A stretch of 64,000 nucleotides of DNA, taken from contig GG745367.1 of NCBI GenBank assembly GCA_000151295.1, forward strand, positions 336,574 through 400,573, read 5' to 3'. The DNA is from Allomyces macrogynus ATCC 38327 (taxonomy: Eukaryota; Blastocladiomycota; Blastocladiomycetes; Blastocladiales; Blastocladiaceae). The notes beneath the pieces were generated by a model. The model had not been told where the DNA came from and searched no databases. It saw only the letters and a program-made list of their open reading frames with translations. Numbering within the stretch: the first letter of the stretch is position 1; each line of letters opens with the position of its first letter. Made by a program: the position numbers and the translations under genes. Of this stretch, positions 11,076-22,378 are shown one piece after another.

Positions 11076-12768
11076 AAACTCGGCCCACCCTTCGCCATCC
11101 ACGCCCGCGTCGTCACCCATCACCACCATCCTTTCCAAACGCTCCGCGACATCCAACACCATCGCCGCATCGCCCCACTTGCCCAACACCTGCAGCCCGA
11201 CACCGTCCCATGCCGGGACGACGACTGCTGGCAAACCCGCCAAGCTCGCGGGGACCGTGAACACGTCCGTCACGTACGCCGAGTCGCCAGACTTCGGGTG
11301 CTTGACCTCGTCGATCGTAGGCGCCTGTGCCGTGAGCGCTGCGGGACACACCATCGCGTCGACTTCCGTGAACGCGGCGGTGAACTCGCCCACGACTTGC
11401 CGCCGCAGACGTTGCGCGTGGATGTAGTACGACTCGTGCGCGCTACAAACATTTACCCCCAGCCAAACTGTCAGTCACTCATTTCGCAATGCGATCAGAA
11501 CGCGCCAAACATACCCAGCCGACAACGCAAACGTCCCGACCAACACCCGTCGCACCACCTCGTCCCCAAACGCATCTCGCGGTTTCCCATACCGCACGCC
11601 GTCGTACTTGGCCAGATTCGATGCGGCCTCGGCAGGCGCCAGGACGTAGTACGCCGCGAGCGCGGGCACCGTGCTAGGTAAGTGCACAGGCACGACGTCT
11701 GCACCCGCGGCTTCAAAGGCCGTCAGCGCGCGGGACCATGTCTCACGCACGGCCGGATCGAGTTGCGCCTGGTTGTATTCGGCGGGGACGCCAATGGTCA
11801 GTGGTCGTCTCGGGTTGCGTTTGGTGGTGGGAGGGGCGGGGAGGCAGGTCATGTCGTTCGGGTCCGGGTGGGAGAGGATATCTAGAAGAAAAAAAAAAAG
11901 AGTGAGGTGAGTGCGGCTGGGGTGGGGAGGGTGAGGGTCGAAGGTCGGGGGTACCATGCAGGAGCGCCGCGTCAGCGACATTGTTGGCGAGAACGCCGAC
12001 GGTATCGAGCGAGTTGGCGTACGGGACAAGACCAAACCGCGAAATCGATCCGTAGGACGGTTTCAGGCCAACGACGCCGCAGTAGGCCGCAGGGAGACGC
12101 ACGGACCCGCCGGTGTCAGAGCCAATCGCACTATCGAATAAATCGAGAGTGAGATGCGTGTATGGAGAATTGGACTGGTGGAGAAACACCACAGAAACGT
12201 ACGCGAGCGCCATTCCCGTCTTGACCGCCACCGCCGATCCACCCGACGACCCACCGGCCACCCTCCCCTCGCCACCTGGCTGCACGGCCGCGCCATGGGC
12301 TGAATTCGTATTGAACGAGCCCATCCCAAACTCGTCCATGTTGGCTTTCCCGACGACAATCGCACCTGCCTCGCGCAACAGCCGCACGGCCGTCGCGTCA
12401 AATGGCGAGCAGTAGCCTCCAAGCACGGCCGACGCGCACGTCGTGGGCATGTCGGACGTCACGAAATTGTCCTTGATCGCGACCGGGATGCCCTCGAGCG
12501 CGCGTGGCGTGCCGGAGCGGTACCGTTCCGTCGCCTCGGCGGCCTGGGAGAGAAGGTGCGATTCGGACGCGACGTGGACGAGGGCGTTGCAGGTCGGGTT
12601 CTGTTGCGAGATGGCAGTGAGGGCGGAGTCGATGACGGCGTGTGGGGTCAGTCGACCAGCGTGCAGCGCGGTACGCGTCTATTGAGAGGGGTGGATCAGC
12701 GTGATGGAGGAGGATCATAACTGGGAAACTGGCGCACGGACAGCGAGAATGGAGCGGGCGACACTCAT
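11073..12768 (-). CDS. GatA: Glutamyl-tRNA(Gln) amidotransferase subunit A, mitochondrial
   Basis: Catalytic amidase subunit of GatCAB/GatFAB, which converts Glu-tRNA(Gln) to Gln-tRNA(Gln) for organellar translation. Five exons join in frame to 475 residues: 12730-12768, 12203-12678, 11955-12130, 11515-11881 and 11073-11442; introns 51-73 nt. The Lys-cisSer-Ser triad motifs are all present: [13 protein letters not shown] (Lys about 124), AGGSSGGSA and [23 protein letters not shown] and DPND, typical of GatA, follow. The 13-residue first exon ([13 protein letters not shown]) is a plausible start of a mitochondrial presequence. Length agrees with mitochondrial GatA. The generic amidase alternative is less likely, because the region after GGSVRLPA follows GatA closely. 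The gene converges on HFM1, with only 160 bp between stops. Confidence 0.93.
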
Positions 12769-13248
12769 AGCGTTGTTCTGACTCGAGCACGCGGGCTGAA
12801 CGCGGCCAAATTGACGGAAAATGAAGGTTGGATGCACGTTGCGCACAGGAATCGAGTCGAAAATCGGCTCGTGTATGCTTGAGCAAGGACGTGAGCGAGC
12901 TCACTGGTCGATAACACGCTCCACAACCACCGTGGTCGTGCAGTCAGGCGTCAAATATCTTGTGCAGCCGCGTCTTATTCGGTTGCGGCAAGTGGAGCGC
13001 TGCGGGGACGCGGGTTGAGCAAGAGTCGCGCAAGGCGTTGACGAGCTCGCGCTGATTGCCGGTTGATCAACAGCTTGACAGAGAAATGGGCCCGACTGCC
13101 TAGTGACGCGGTCACAGCCCGTCACCGCGTCATCATGGTCGCTCACCACTGTCAACATTGTCGGCGGCAGACTCGTCGATGGCAACTGCACCGCGCGGCA
13201 CTGCCAACCGCTCCCAGAATTGTGCATCAGGGCGCGACTGCCCGCAGC
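12769..13248. other. Divergent intergenic region GatA / helical-repeat gene
   Basis: 480 bp between divergent start codons of two genes that both look mitochondrial. A shared promoter is possible. An open frame continues upstream of 13249 into this gap, but its composition is not protein-like. No RNA gene seen. Confidence 0.4.
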
Positions 13249-15294
13249 ATGATGCTCTCGTCCCGCTCCACCCACGGCCGCTTCGCGCGCACCGCCGCGC
13301 GACAGACACTCGATGCTGTCCGACCTCCCACCATCACCGCGGCGCCCGTGGCCACGCTCTTTATGCCTCCAACTGGCCCGCGCCTACGCCGAGTCGCGCC
13401 ACGATCGGCCGAAACCGACGCTCCCGCGTCTTCGCGCGAGTATACGCAGTTTTCGCTGCGCAAATTTATCGACCGCGCGCACCAGGCGCTCGTCACCGAC
13501 GAGGCCAAGGACCAGGAGCTTTACACGTCGCTTACGCAGTCGTTTCGCGCGCAGCTCAAGGCCTCGGCACCGTCGCTCGCCACGCAGTATTCGGACTCGC
13601 TCGCGACGGCGGTTGCGCGGCTGAAGTTGACGGACACGCGCCATTTGCGATTGCTCGAGCTGCTGCACAAGGCCGAAATGGCTCCTTCAACATCCTCGGC
13701 ACCGTCGGTCCCCACATCATCCTCGAGTGGTTCCGCGGTCGATATGAGCGCGCTCGCATCGCTCGCCGGGTTCGACGAGTGGACGCCACACGGGATCCCA
13801 GACCTCGAAGCCGCACTGCTGCGTGTGCCCGACGCAGAACTCGCCGACTACGTCCTGGCCATGGAAATCGCTTCGCAGCTCAACAGTGACCCCGAAGCAA
13901 CACTTCGCATCTTCCGGCTATTCACGTCACGATACCCGCATTGGCCGACGCTATCTGCAACCGACCCGCACGCCCTCGACGGCAAACGCACCCCAATCCA
14001 CGCTCTGTCCCCCGCCATTACCGCCATTCACGAACTCGGCGAATATGGCCGCGCCGAATCTGCGCTTGCCGTCTACCGAGAAGTGGCCCCCTACGTGCGC
14101 GTGTTCCTCGACCACGGCGAGTCGCTCGTCACGCAGCGGCAGCACGGGTTGCGCCTGTATACGACGACGCTACACGTCTTGCACCAGCACAATCTCTGGG
14201 ACGAGGCTCGTGCTGTCTATGGTGACCTGTTTCGCACGGTCTTGCCTGATGTGACGCACGCGTTTTCCATGGCCAACGATGGGTTCGGTCCCGTTGACCA
14301 TTTCGACCAGGCTGTGCTGGTCGCGCACTGGGCGGCGACCCACAACGCGGCGCCCGCACTCGCCGCGTGGCACACGGGGATCCGGCACGCCCCGTCGACC
14401 CCTCGCACTCTCGGTGCGCTCTGGGGCCTGTTTGCTGCCACGGGTCACGCTCGTGTGGCATACGCGGTGCTCTTGCGACTCCCAGCCGCGTCGTGGCGCC
14501 GGCCACCCTTACACGTTTTCCGGGACGCCCGCGCAGCCATGGCCAACTTGCTCGATGGCATCGACACGACCTCGCCCGAGACCGTGGCCGCGACCGTCGT
14601 GCCAATGTTCCAGATCCTGTACCATCTTGCCGCAATAGTGCACGTCCCGCTCGGTGATCGTGTATGGGCTGCCGTGTTCCGCGTTGTGCGCGAACACCTT
14701 GCGCCCGCAGAACTCGCGGACCCCGCCGCTTTCCCTGCCGCGGCTGGCGGTGCTGGCACCAACGGCTGGTGGGTCCCAGTGACCCCATATGCGGCTGTTC
14801 CACCCACGCCGTCGCTTAAGTCCCGAGCCCCCGTGCGCCACAAGAGCGGCACCCTTCCGATCGGGTCGCCGTCGCGGCTGCACGCCCTTGCAGCGTCGGT
14901 GCTCGCCAGCGGTAACCAGGGCAATCCCCTCACATCCACGCCCACCGCGCGGCCGGCGCGGAACCGACGGCCGACCTATGTCCGCCAAATCGTCAATCTG
15001 TACGCGCTCCACCTTGCGTCGATTATGCAGGAGGGCCAACTCGGGCAAGCGGTCGCGCCGAGCGCGCAGGTCGTGCATGCGGTCGCGTCGTGCTTGGAGC
15101 CGGCGCATCTTCGTGCACCGGCCGAGGTGGATGCAGCGATTGAGGAAGGGGTCCGGGATTCGGTCGAGGCGGAGAGGTTGATGCGTGTGTTGCATACGCG
15201 GCGTGGAGCGCGCACTGAGGAGGAAGGAGAGGAGGTGCCTATAATTTCGTTTGCGTCGGCGATGGGCGACGTCAAGGGGCACGCAGTAGTGTAA
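13249..15294 (+). CDS. Probable mitochondrial helical-repeat protein, function unknown
   Basis: Single long frame of about 681 residues from the ATG at 13249; the frame is open from 13063 but the upstream part looks non-coding. I chose 13249 because it gives MMLSSRSTHGRFARTAARQ, a basic, Ser/Arg-rich presequence typical of mitochondrial import. The body is alpha-helical with repeated A-x-x-x-Y / L-x-x-L-x-x patterns (for instance AITAIHELGEYGRAESALAVY and a following HNLWDEARAVYGDLF), resembling pentatricopeptide-type tandem helices, but no clean PPR consensus can be read. The C-terminus is acidic (TEEEGEEVP). It might be a mitochondrial RNA-binding or ribosome-associated factor; this is inference only. 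Its stop is only 30 bp from the stop of the convergent F-box gene. Confidence 0.7.
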   Translation: MMLSSRSTHGRFARTAARQTLDAVRPPTITAAPVATLFMPPTGPRLRRVAPRSAETDAPASSREYTQFSLRKFIDRAHQALVTDEAKDQELYTSLTQSFRAQLKASAPSLATQYSDSLATAVARLKLTDTRHLRLLELLHKAEMAPSTSSAPSVPTSSSSGSAVDMSALASLAGFDEWTPHGIPDLEAALLRVPDAELADYVLAMEIASQLNSDPEATLRIFRLFTSRYPHWPTLSATDPHALDGKRTPIHALSPAITAIHELGEYGRAESALAVYREVAPYVRVFLDHGESLVTQRQHGLRLYTTTLHVLHQHNLWDEARAVYGDLFRTVLPDVTHAFSMANDGFGPVDHFDQAVLVAHWAATHNAAPALAAWHTGIRHAPSTPRTLGALWGLFAATGHARVAYAVLLRLPAASWRRPPLHVFRDARAAMANLLDGIDTTSPETVAATVVPMFQILYHLAAIVHVPLGDRVWAAVFRVVREHLAPAELADPAAFPAAAGGAGTNGWWVPVTPYAAVPPTPSLKSRAPVRHKSGTLPIGSPSRLHALAASVLASGNQGNPLTSTPTARPARNRRPTYVRQIVNLYALHLASIMQEGQLGQAVAPSAQVVHAVASCLEPAHLRAPAEVDAAIEEGVRDSVEAERLMRVLHTRRGARTEEEGEEVPIISFASAMGDVKGHAVV

Positions 15295-15324
15295 ATTGCT
15301 ATTCTACATAGGCATGATTCTTTT

Positions 15325-18133
15325 TTACATGTTGTCGCCTTTGACACCGACATGTCGATACTCGCCGTCGACTACCGCGTCCTCATCGATATCCTCGTCC
15401 TCGACGGGAACTTCCTCGTCCTCTGCGTCGTCGCTCCACGCATCGAGATCCGCGAGCATCTGCCGCGCCTCGTCCACCTCATCCACCAACCCCGCCGACT
15501 TCCGCGCACCCGCCCCCGCCGCCCGTGGCGCTCCACCACCACGACCTCCCCGCCGCTTCCGCCGCCCATCCGCCTTCGCCTGCCTCTTCACCTGCATCCT
15601 CGACCCCACCACTTCCTTATCCTCCACTTCCTCCACCTTCTCACCCCTCTCCTCCTTTTCCGGCCAAAAGGCCGGCCACGTGTCCCGAATCCACACCGGC
15701 GGCCCGATCTTCGGCACCTCCACCTCCACCCCACCCGCGCCACCATGCCGCTTCTCCCGATACCGACACACTTCCACGACGGACCCGCGCAACGGGCCCA
15801 AACTGCGCACCAGCACGACTCCCGCATTCCCAGCCGCCGCCGCAAGCACCGTGCCCGGCGCGTACAGGCGCCTTACCATCCCTCCCGCATTCTTGTGCGG
15901 GCGCGTCGCCGCGCGAATCGGCCCCAGCACCGCCGGATCGGTCAATGCGTCCGCGTCGTTCACACGACGCATGGGCAAGAGCAGCGCCGCGCGGGTCTCA
16001 TATCGACGGGGATCATGAGCTGGAACCAGTACGGCAAATCGAGCGGTGTGTCGGTCCAGAGCGGGTTCGGGGACGCGGTGGTGGGCAAGTGGTGCGTGGT
16101 CGTGGGCGGGAGAGCAGTGTTGAGAATGACGCGGACTTGGGGCACGTCGAGGACGGTGATGAGGTGGCCGGGAGAGGTCACGGCGTGCCGCTGGGTCGGG
16201 CGCGCGAGGGGCGGGTCGGAGGTGGAGGTAGACGGGTGCGGGGTGGAGAGGATGATCAGGCGCGTGCGACGCGCGAAGTGCATGCTGGTAGGGCGGTAGA
16301 CGGGGTGGGGAGGGAGGGTCGCGACGATGCGGAGGGGGGTGGAGAGGAGGTGAGATGCCCACTCGGCGATTTGGGACGCGTCGGGCGTGGAGGGGAATTG
16401 CGCGCAGATGAACGCGATTTCGTTCGGCGTCAGCTTGTCGTCGTCGTCATCGACGTTGGCGGCCGTGTGCGCGTCGTGCGCGTTGGACCTGCGCAACGCA
16501 CGCAGGAGCGGCCGGAGCAGGACCGTGACGGCGTCAAACGCGGCGCGACCGGACGTAGTTAAGACCGCTTTCAGTCCGGGGTCAATTGCCGACACGGTGC
16601 CGACGCCCGAGTCATCGCGCGCGAACTGCACCCGCGGGCAGCACGCTGGGTCGCGCGGAACGCCTACAAGAATGCGGCCGAATAGGCGCCACGCGGCGAT
16701 GTCGCAGCACAGATCGCGCGCCGCGCCATCGTCGTCGCGCGTGCGTTGGGGGACGATGCGGTACGGCTGCCAAGCGACCAATTCCGCGGCCGTCGTGATA
16801 TCAAACGTGACGACCACAAGCCTGTGCCCCGTCACGGCTCTGCGCGCGTCGCCGCGTTCCACGACCACAACCTTGAGCAGGCTTGGCGAGGAGCTGACCG
16901 GTGATGGCCACGGGTCCGCCGCGTCTGGGACAATTGGGAACGGGTCGGTCGTGTCCGAGACGGTGTGGACGAGGTTGTGCGCGAACGGCACCCACACGCT
17001 GATGTGCGGAATTCCGACCTCGGTCGGGTCCAGGAGGAGACACCGGTCGCCCGCGAGTTTCGGCCATCGGACCGCGCGTAGGTCGTAGACAGCCAACAGG
17101 TGCGGCAAGTTGCACTCGTTGTCGTCGTCGTTGGCGTGCTCGGCAATCCACAGCAGCGGCGTGCGGTACGTGATGGCCAGCCAGTTATCGCTGCATGACA
17201 CGCAAATGATTTGACACCGCGATACGGGAGGGGTGATGGTAATTCGCGCCCGGGGCGACGTCAGCGGGTACAAGTGCACGCGCCTTGCGGTCTGCGTGTA
17301 GGCCCAGCGCGACGAGGTCGAGGCTGCCGAGCGGAAGTGCGTGTCGTTAATGGTCTTGATCGTGCCATTCACCGCAAACGTCTCCACCTTCTCGCGGCTG
17401 CACGAGAGGAGCAACGCGGGCGGGGGTGTCGGCGTCGACGGCGTGGCCTTCCCCGGATCGATCAGCGGCTGCACTTGGACAAACGTGCGCGTGCGCAGGC
17501 TGCGCAGGTTGCCCACTAGAATACAGAGATCAAGAAACAATTCGTCAGCGAGGAGCCACGGAACGCCAGTCTCTCTTGTGAAATGAAAAACATACCAAGG
17601 CGCGGCTCGAACACGACCGCGGTGCCCGTGACCTTCATCAACTCTTCTCCACCCTCGGCTGGCTCGCCCAGCAGGTGCGGGCACTGCGCAACCACCGTCC
17701 CGACGCGCGCGTACTTGTGTACCACGTGCAGGTCTTCTACCGACACATCGTCATCGACCTGCCCGTTCGCATGCTTGAGCCGCGTGCCGAGCCGTTTCAG
17801 GCCAGACCACGCGTGCTGATCCCTCAGCGCCGACTCGAGCAAGTACCCGCGTAGGGCCGTGCCGTCGGCCTCTTGGTGGAGCGGCGGCGCCGGGCACCGT
17901 CGGTTCAAGCGCCGGTAGAGACGGGTCCAGAGTGATGGTGTTTGTGCGGCGGTGTGCCACGAGCGACAGACGTGACTCGCGCGGAAGAGGGTCGGGACGT
18001 CGTTGATGTGCGCAAAGATGTGCGTGAGGAGGTCGGGTTGCTGGATGGCTGGGAGCGTGGGGCTGGCGTGGCGTTGAAGGTCGTCGGACGCGCGCTCGTC
18101 GTCGTGGTTTGTTGACCGAGAAGATGTGGTCAT
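15325..18133 (-). pseudogene. F-box family paralog A, frameshifted
   Basis: Most diverged long member of the F-box family arrayed at 27.8-41.3 kb. Exon 1 (17596-18133) codes an F-box (QPDLLTHIFAHI ... CRSWHTAAQTPSLW) and ends at the family's VVFEPRL site. After an 80-nt intron (17516-17595), exon 2 codes the large shared C-terminal domain, including [25 protein letters not shown], and near the end APGTVL and RSLGPLRGSVVE. The C-terminal tail is basic, then acidic. A one-base frameshift near 15995-16012 separates the frame ending in PYWFQLMIP from the frame continuing with ETRAALLLPMRR; a read-through gives a premature stop at 15960. Either a recent pseudogene or an assembly error. The DIRS element begins only 168 bp upstream of its ATG. 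An F-box would recruit the protein to an SCF ubiquitin ligase via Skp1; the target is unknown. Confidence 0.75.
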
Positions 18134-18337
18134 CGTGTTGGTGCTTGCGGACGCTGCAAGAGCTGGGAGGTACGGGAGGGCGAACAGTGCTGGTTTTGAT
18201 TTTGAGCAAGAGGAAAAGGCGAGCCCAGGCAGCCGGCCAAAAACGCCTTGAGTCATTCCCCTCGGTCGTGGTTGAGGGCCTGCCTGGTCAAGGCCGTACG
18301 TTGTCCATTGCCCTCGCCAGCACCTCAGGGTGGTGCG

Positions 18338-18507
18338 ATGTGCCTATTCCTTTTATTGAATGGGCTCAAATGATCGACACTATCTCAGGAACATGAAACA
18401 TATGATGCAACGTCAGTTCTGAGACATGAAATGAATAAACAGGCTTGATCGCCCGGGCCCTATCGAGGCGTGCAAACCCCTCGCCCCCGACCTGTCAGGA
18501 TCCTCAC
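18338..18507 (+). repeat. Left inverted terminal repeat of DIRS element
   Basis: Reverse complement of 23087-23262 with only a few differences, including a short GAGGC duplication on the right side. The 37 bp outside it (18301-18337) have no partner in the right end but match the internal complementary region. Confidence 0.92.
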
Positions 18508-18563
18508 TCCTTTTTTGATTGACACAGGTGCACAAGCGACACGACACGTTTCCATACAAGAAA

Positions 18564-19412
18564 ATGCAGAGCAACACCGACAACACCGTCCCGGTTTATG
18601 GTGGGCAGGTCCACCCTGGCGCCCCACGCGCGGGCACCGTCGTGCACGCTCTGGCGGCTGCAGATGGGCCCAAGGCGGGGACGGGCGCTCGTCCCACACG
18701 TGACCTTGTGGTCGGTGGGGGCAACATACTGACAGCCGACGACGTCGCCCACCTTGTGGCGGCTGCGGCGGAGGCGGCGGTGGAAGCCGCACTGGCCTGT
18801 ATGGCCGCCCCGCCCACTGCAATGCTCGCCCTGGCGCATGTGGTGGGGACAGACCACTGTGACACGCACTGGCAGGACGCCGCGTCAGTGGCCAGCTCGT
18901 CAGCTGCGTCTGAGAGCCCACTGAAGCGAGAGGACAGTGGTGAGGCGTGCATACCAGACATGTTGTGCAACGCCCTCACCCGCCTGGGTGGCAACAAAGC
19001 CCTGGGCCCCACCAATGTGTTTGGCCCCCTCAACAAGTCAGACAATGCCAAGAAACAGTGCTGCAAATGCGCGCGTTTCTTCTATGATGTCAAGGAGATC
19101 ATGCCAATCAAGGACGCGCCCAAGCTGGCATTCACATTCCTGGGCCTTGGTACCTCAGTGAAGTGGGCTGGCACCAAGCAAGACAAGCTGCTCACAGATG
19201 TGACCAAGCGTTTGATGACCCAAATGCATGGGACTGTCACAGTGGCCTCCTGCCTCAAGGTCCTTGCTGCACTCCTCCAGGAGGTGGCCCTCTCAAAGCT
19301 TGATGTGGACGACCATGCTGATGTGCTGTCCATGCTTGATGCTGTGGTCAGCACAGTCCAAGCCAAGGTGCACCTGGAAGTGGCGGATATCAGCCACCTG
19401 ACTGGGTTGTGA
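18564..19412 (+). CDS. DIRS gag-like ORF
   Basis: About 282 residues from the ATG at 18564 (the frame opens slightly earlier). It lies at the first-ORF position of the element, just inside the left terminal repeat. N-terminal half alanine-rich; middle with a KQCCKCARFF cysteine cluster; C-terminal half helical. No motif identifies it independently; the gag assignment rests on position. Coding continues in another frame from 19419 (MYLATYPGVDKACAK...), so the original ORF may have been longer. Confidence 0.6.
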   Translation: MQSNTDNTVPVYGGQVHPGAPRAGTVVHALAAADGPKAGTGARPTRDLVVGGGNILTADDVAHLVAAAAEAAVEAALACMAAPPTAMLALAHVVGTDHCDTHWQDAASVASSSAASESPLKREDSGEACIPDMLCNALTRLGGNKALGPTNVFGPLNKSDNAKKQCCKCARFFYDVKEIMPIKDAPKLAFTFLGLGTSVKWAGTKQDKLLTDVTKRLMTQMHGTVTVASCLKVLAALLQEVALSKLDVDDHADVLSMLDAVVSTVQAKVHLEVADISHLTGL

Positions 19413-19670
19413 TGTGTCATGTACCTGGCGACCTACCCAGGGGTGGACAAGGCATGTGCCAAGGCCCTACACGAGGTACTGCCTTTGGGGTCCTGCTCAG
19501 GATGTGTGCTGTTGTTTGATGAGACCACGCTTGCCAAGCAGGTGGAGGCTGACAGCAAGGTGCACAACTGGCACATGCAGAGCGCCCTTGGCATGGGCTG
19601 TGCCCAGCAGCCCTGTGCAGCAGGTTCATTTGGGCCTGTGCACCAACATCACCAACTGGCCCCACCTGCA

Positions 19671-19699
19671 GGGGGGGGGGGGGGAGGGGGGAGCGGGAA

Positions 19700-19750
<51 letters not shown>

Positions 19751-19767
19751 CGGGGGGGGGGGGGGGG
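19671..19767. repeat. Composite G/A/T/G homopolymer tract inside DIRS element
   Basis: About 97 bases made of G14, A, G6, AGCGGG, A6, T47, C, G16. It interrupts otherwise ordinary coding-like sequence. Such a composite is a typical place for sequencing or gap-closing artefacts. Confidence 0.9.
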
Positions 19768-20359
19768 AGTGGTCACCCGCAGTTTGGTGGCATGATGAAG
19801 CACGCATTTGGTGGCCCCAGTGCTGGCTCAGTGCCAACATGGCCAAACAAGAAGCAGGTTTAGCAGCACAGCCCCTGTTGCTGATGGATCACAATTTGAA
19901 TATATTGGATCATCACACTGATTCTACAGATGCAGACCATTCTTTGGTTGATGACTGGGGCTCAGTCTTTGAAAAGGTGGATTGCATCACATGCTGGCTG
20001 CAGATGGATCTGGGAGAATGCTTCACCTTGTCAGATGCAGAATTGGTCCTGGGGATTCCAGACCCAATAGCCCTGACTGTGACGCTCAGGGGCATGGCAG
20101 ACCTGACAGGGGACATGAAGAAAATGTGTTTGGAAGGCTTGCTCCCGCACCCACATCTGGATGTGGTGGTGGGGGGCCAATTACACTTCCCTGCATTCCA
20201 GGAGGTCTGGCTCAGGTGCCACAACTCTCAGATCGCGAGAGATTTGATCCCAGATGGGTTGCAGCTGGACCTTTTGGGGGTACCACGACCCATTGGGGAG
20301 ACAGTGGAGTTAACCCTGACTGGGGCTGAGGCAGCATCCCTGTGGGTGGAGCTTGACGC

Positions 20360-20884
20360 GTGGATTGCCAAGGGCGCAGCAAAGGTGCTGGAGGAGGGCC
20401 AACACCACGACTACTTTGTGGACAAGGTGATCCACCCAGTCTTCACTGTGACTCAAAGTGTGGGAAGGTCCAGGTGATCATAGACTACCAGTATGTGAAC
20501 AGTTTCATAATGGACAAACTGTTCGAAATGGAGACGATGAAATCGGTGATCAGAGTGATCCTGGACATGGAGTTTGTGGTCGTGGTGGACAGCACTGACT
20601 TCTTCCTACACCTGAGGGTGTACCTGGAACACTGGCACCTGTTGCACTTTGTGGCGCAGGGCCAGGTGTTTGAGCCACTGGCTTCACTCTTTGGACTGAA
20701 GTGTCTGCCATGGATCTTCACAAAACTACTGAAGCCCATCCTGGTGGCGTTGCACAGGATTGGGGTGACAGTGTTGGCTTGGCTGGACAATGTGATTGTG
20801 GGGTCTGTGACAGAAGCACTGACCCTGTGGTTCACAGTCGTGTTCATTCGCCTGATGCAGCTCCATGGATTCCAGATCTTGTGA
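20360..20884 (+). pseudogene. DIRS reverse transcriptase remnant
   Basis: Recognisable RT fingers/palm: KVQVIIDYQYVN, then METMKSVIRVILDMEF, and FGLKCLPWIFTKLLKPIL, the last matching the DIRS/Ty3 FGLxxAPxxFTKxLxP motif. The catalytic YxDD is WLDN, so the second aspartate is lost. The frame ends at 20884. Thumb-like sequence continues in other frames through 21200, showing further frameshifts. Confidence 0.8.
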
Positions 20885-21197
20885 AAGAAACTGTCAAATC
20901 CCATGTTGCAGATGGTGCGATGGGTGGGATGGGAAATGGGACCTTGCATGCAAGGTCATGTGAGTCCCCCCCATGAAACTGACAGTGGTACAGGATGAGC
21001 TGTGCAAAAGGCAAGCCGTCTGGACCAAATTCATGTGAAGAGTCTGGTGAGCCTGGTGGAGATGATCCTGGCCATCTCACTGGCAGTGGGCAAACTGAAG
21101 CTTCTCACAATGGAGCTCCACATGGCAATGTGCACAGTGGCATGGGCCATTGGTACACGCTGTGGACAATGGGGCTCTCTCATGGTGGATGTGACAC

Positions 21198-22304
21198 ATG
21201 AGGGAGGACCTGTTGATGAGTGCAGCAGTGCTCCTGGACTACAAAGGGTCCACACCACTGCAGCTGGTGGCAGACCTGACCATGCACTCCAATGCATTGG
21301 GGATGAGCTGGGCCCTGAATGCATGGGTGAAAGGGGAACTGGTGTGGACGTGTGACCAGTGGTTGGTGGACGTTCTCCTCCAGTATCAGGACAGGTATCA
21401 ATCAGCAGGGGACCTGGACAGGTTCCTGTCCACACACCCCACAACAGACCTGATCCACATTGGGGTCTTGGAGATCCTTGCAGTCCTGCTGGGACTGCAA
21501 GCCCTGGTGGCTTTGGGGGCAATTGACCTGTCTGGACTGACAGTCCATGTGATGGTGGACAACCTCAGCTCTGCGATTTACCTGGATCAGCAGGGGGGCC
21601 ACCAATGCCTGTGGATGAATTGCATGACAAAGGAAACCTGGCTTCAGCTACAGGGTTTTGGGGCACAGCTGCACACGACCCACCTGCCACAAGTGGAGAA
21701 TTGGGTGGTGGACCTGGATTTGAAGGCGGATGCAGTCTGCTATGACCACATGGTCCACCAGTTGATCTTCCAGACGCTGTGGGCCCACTGGCTGGTGGAG
21801 ATTGATCTGTTTGTGTCTGCAGTGATGGTACAGATCAGGGACCGGTTTGTGATGTTCCGCCTGGACCTGGGAGCAGTGGTGACGGATGCATTCACAATCC
21901 ACTGGGGAGGCAAGCCTGCATGGATATACCCCCCTTGGGGCCTCCTGGCCCATGTGCTGAGGAAGCTTCAAGACAATCAGGGGATGGCAACTGTGGTCAC
22001 CCTGTTCTGGCTGTCCCAGATATGGTTCCAGAACCCCCTCTGGATGTTAGTGGACGACCCCATGATCCTGCTGATGGATGCACTGGTGAGGACTGTGCAA
22101 ATGCAGGCGCCCCTGAGTGGAACACGCCTGATTGCATGGCGGCTCTCTGGCATTTTGGAGCTCTGCTCAGCTTATTGTGAGCAGTTGTTAACCGCACCAA
22201 TGCAGCCCTCACAGAGAACACCAGGAAGCAGTATGACGCGTCTTGGCTGTGTTGGCTTTGCTGGTGCCATAGGGAACACACCAATCCCCTTACACAAGAT
22301 GTGA
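21198..22304 (+). pseudogene. DIRS RNase H domain and C-terminal region
   Basis: About 368 codons open. Motifs in order: HIGVLEILAVLLGLQAL (a DIRS RNase H hallmark), MVDNLSSAIYLDQQGG, LPQVENWVVDL, LVEIDLFVSA, DAFTIHW, YPPWGLLAHVLRKLQDNQ and LFWLSQIWFQNPLW. These match the RNase H and adjoining domain of DIRS polymerases. The usual TDAS-type first aspartate motif is not clearly readable at the start. Confidence 0.82.
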
Positions 22305-22378
22305 ACGCTTTCTGTGCATACACTATCTCTCTCTGGGAGGAGGACCCCTCCCCTGTGCGGGTGGCCCTGGTGGCCTAG
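22190..22378 (+). pseudogene. Tyrosine recombinase N-terminal domain remnant
   Basis: Overlaps the RNase H frame in another frame, as DIRS recombinase ORFs often do. It reads ALTENTRKQYDASWLCWLCW then NPLTQDVNAFCAY, the pattern of the core-binding domain of phage-integrase-type recombinases, and stops at 22376-22378. No R-H-R-Y catalytic region can be read downstream, so the recombinase is truncated or decayed. Confidence 0.7.
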
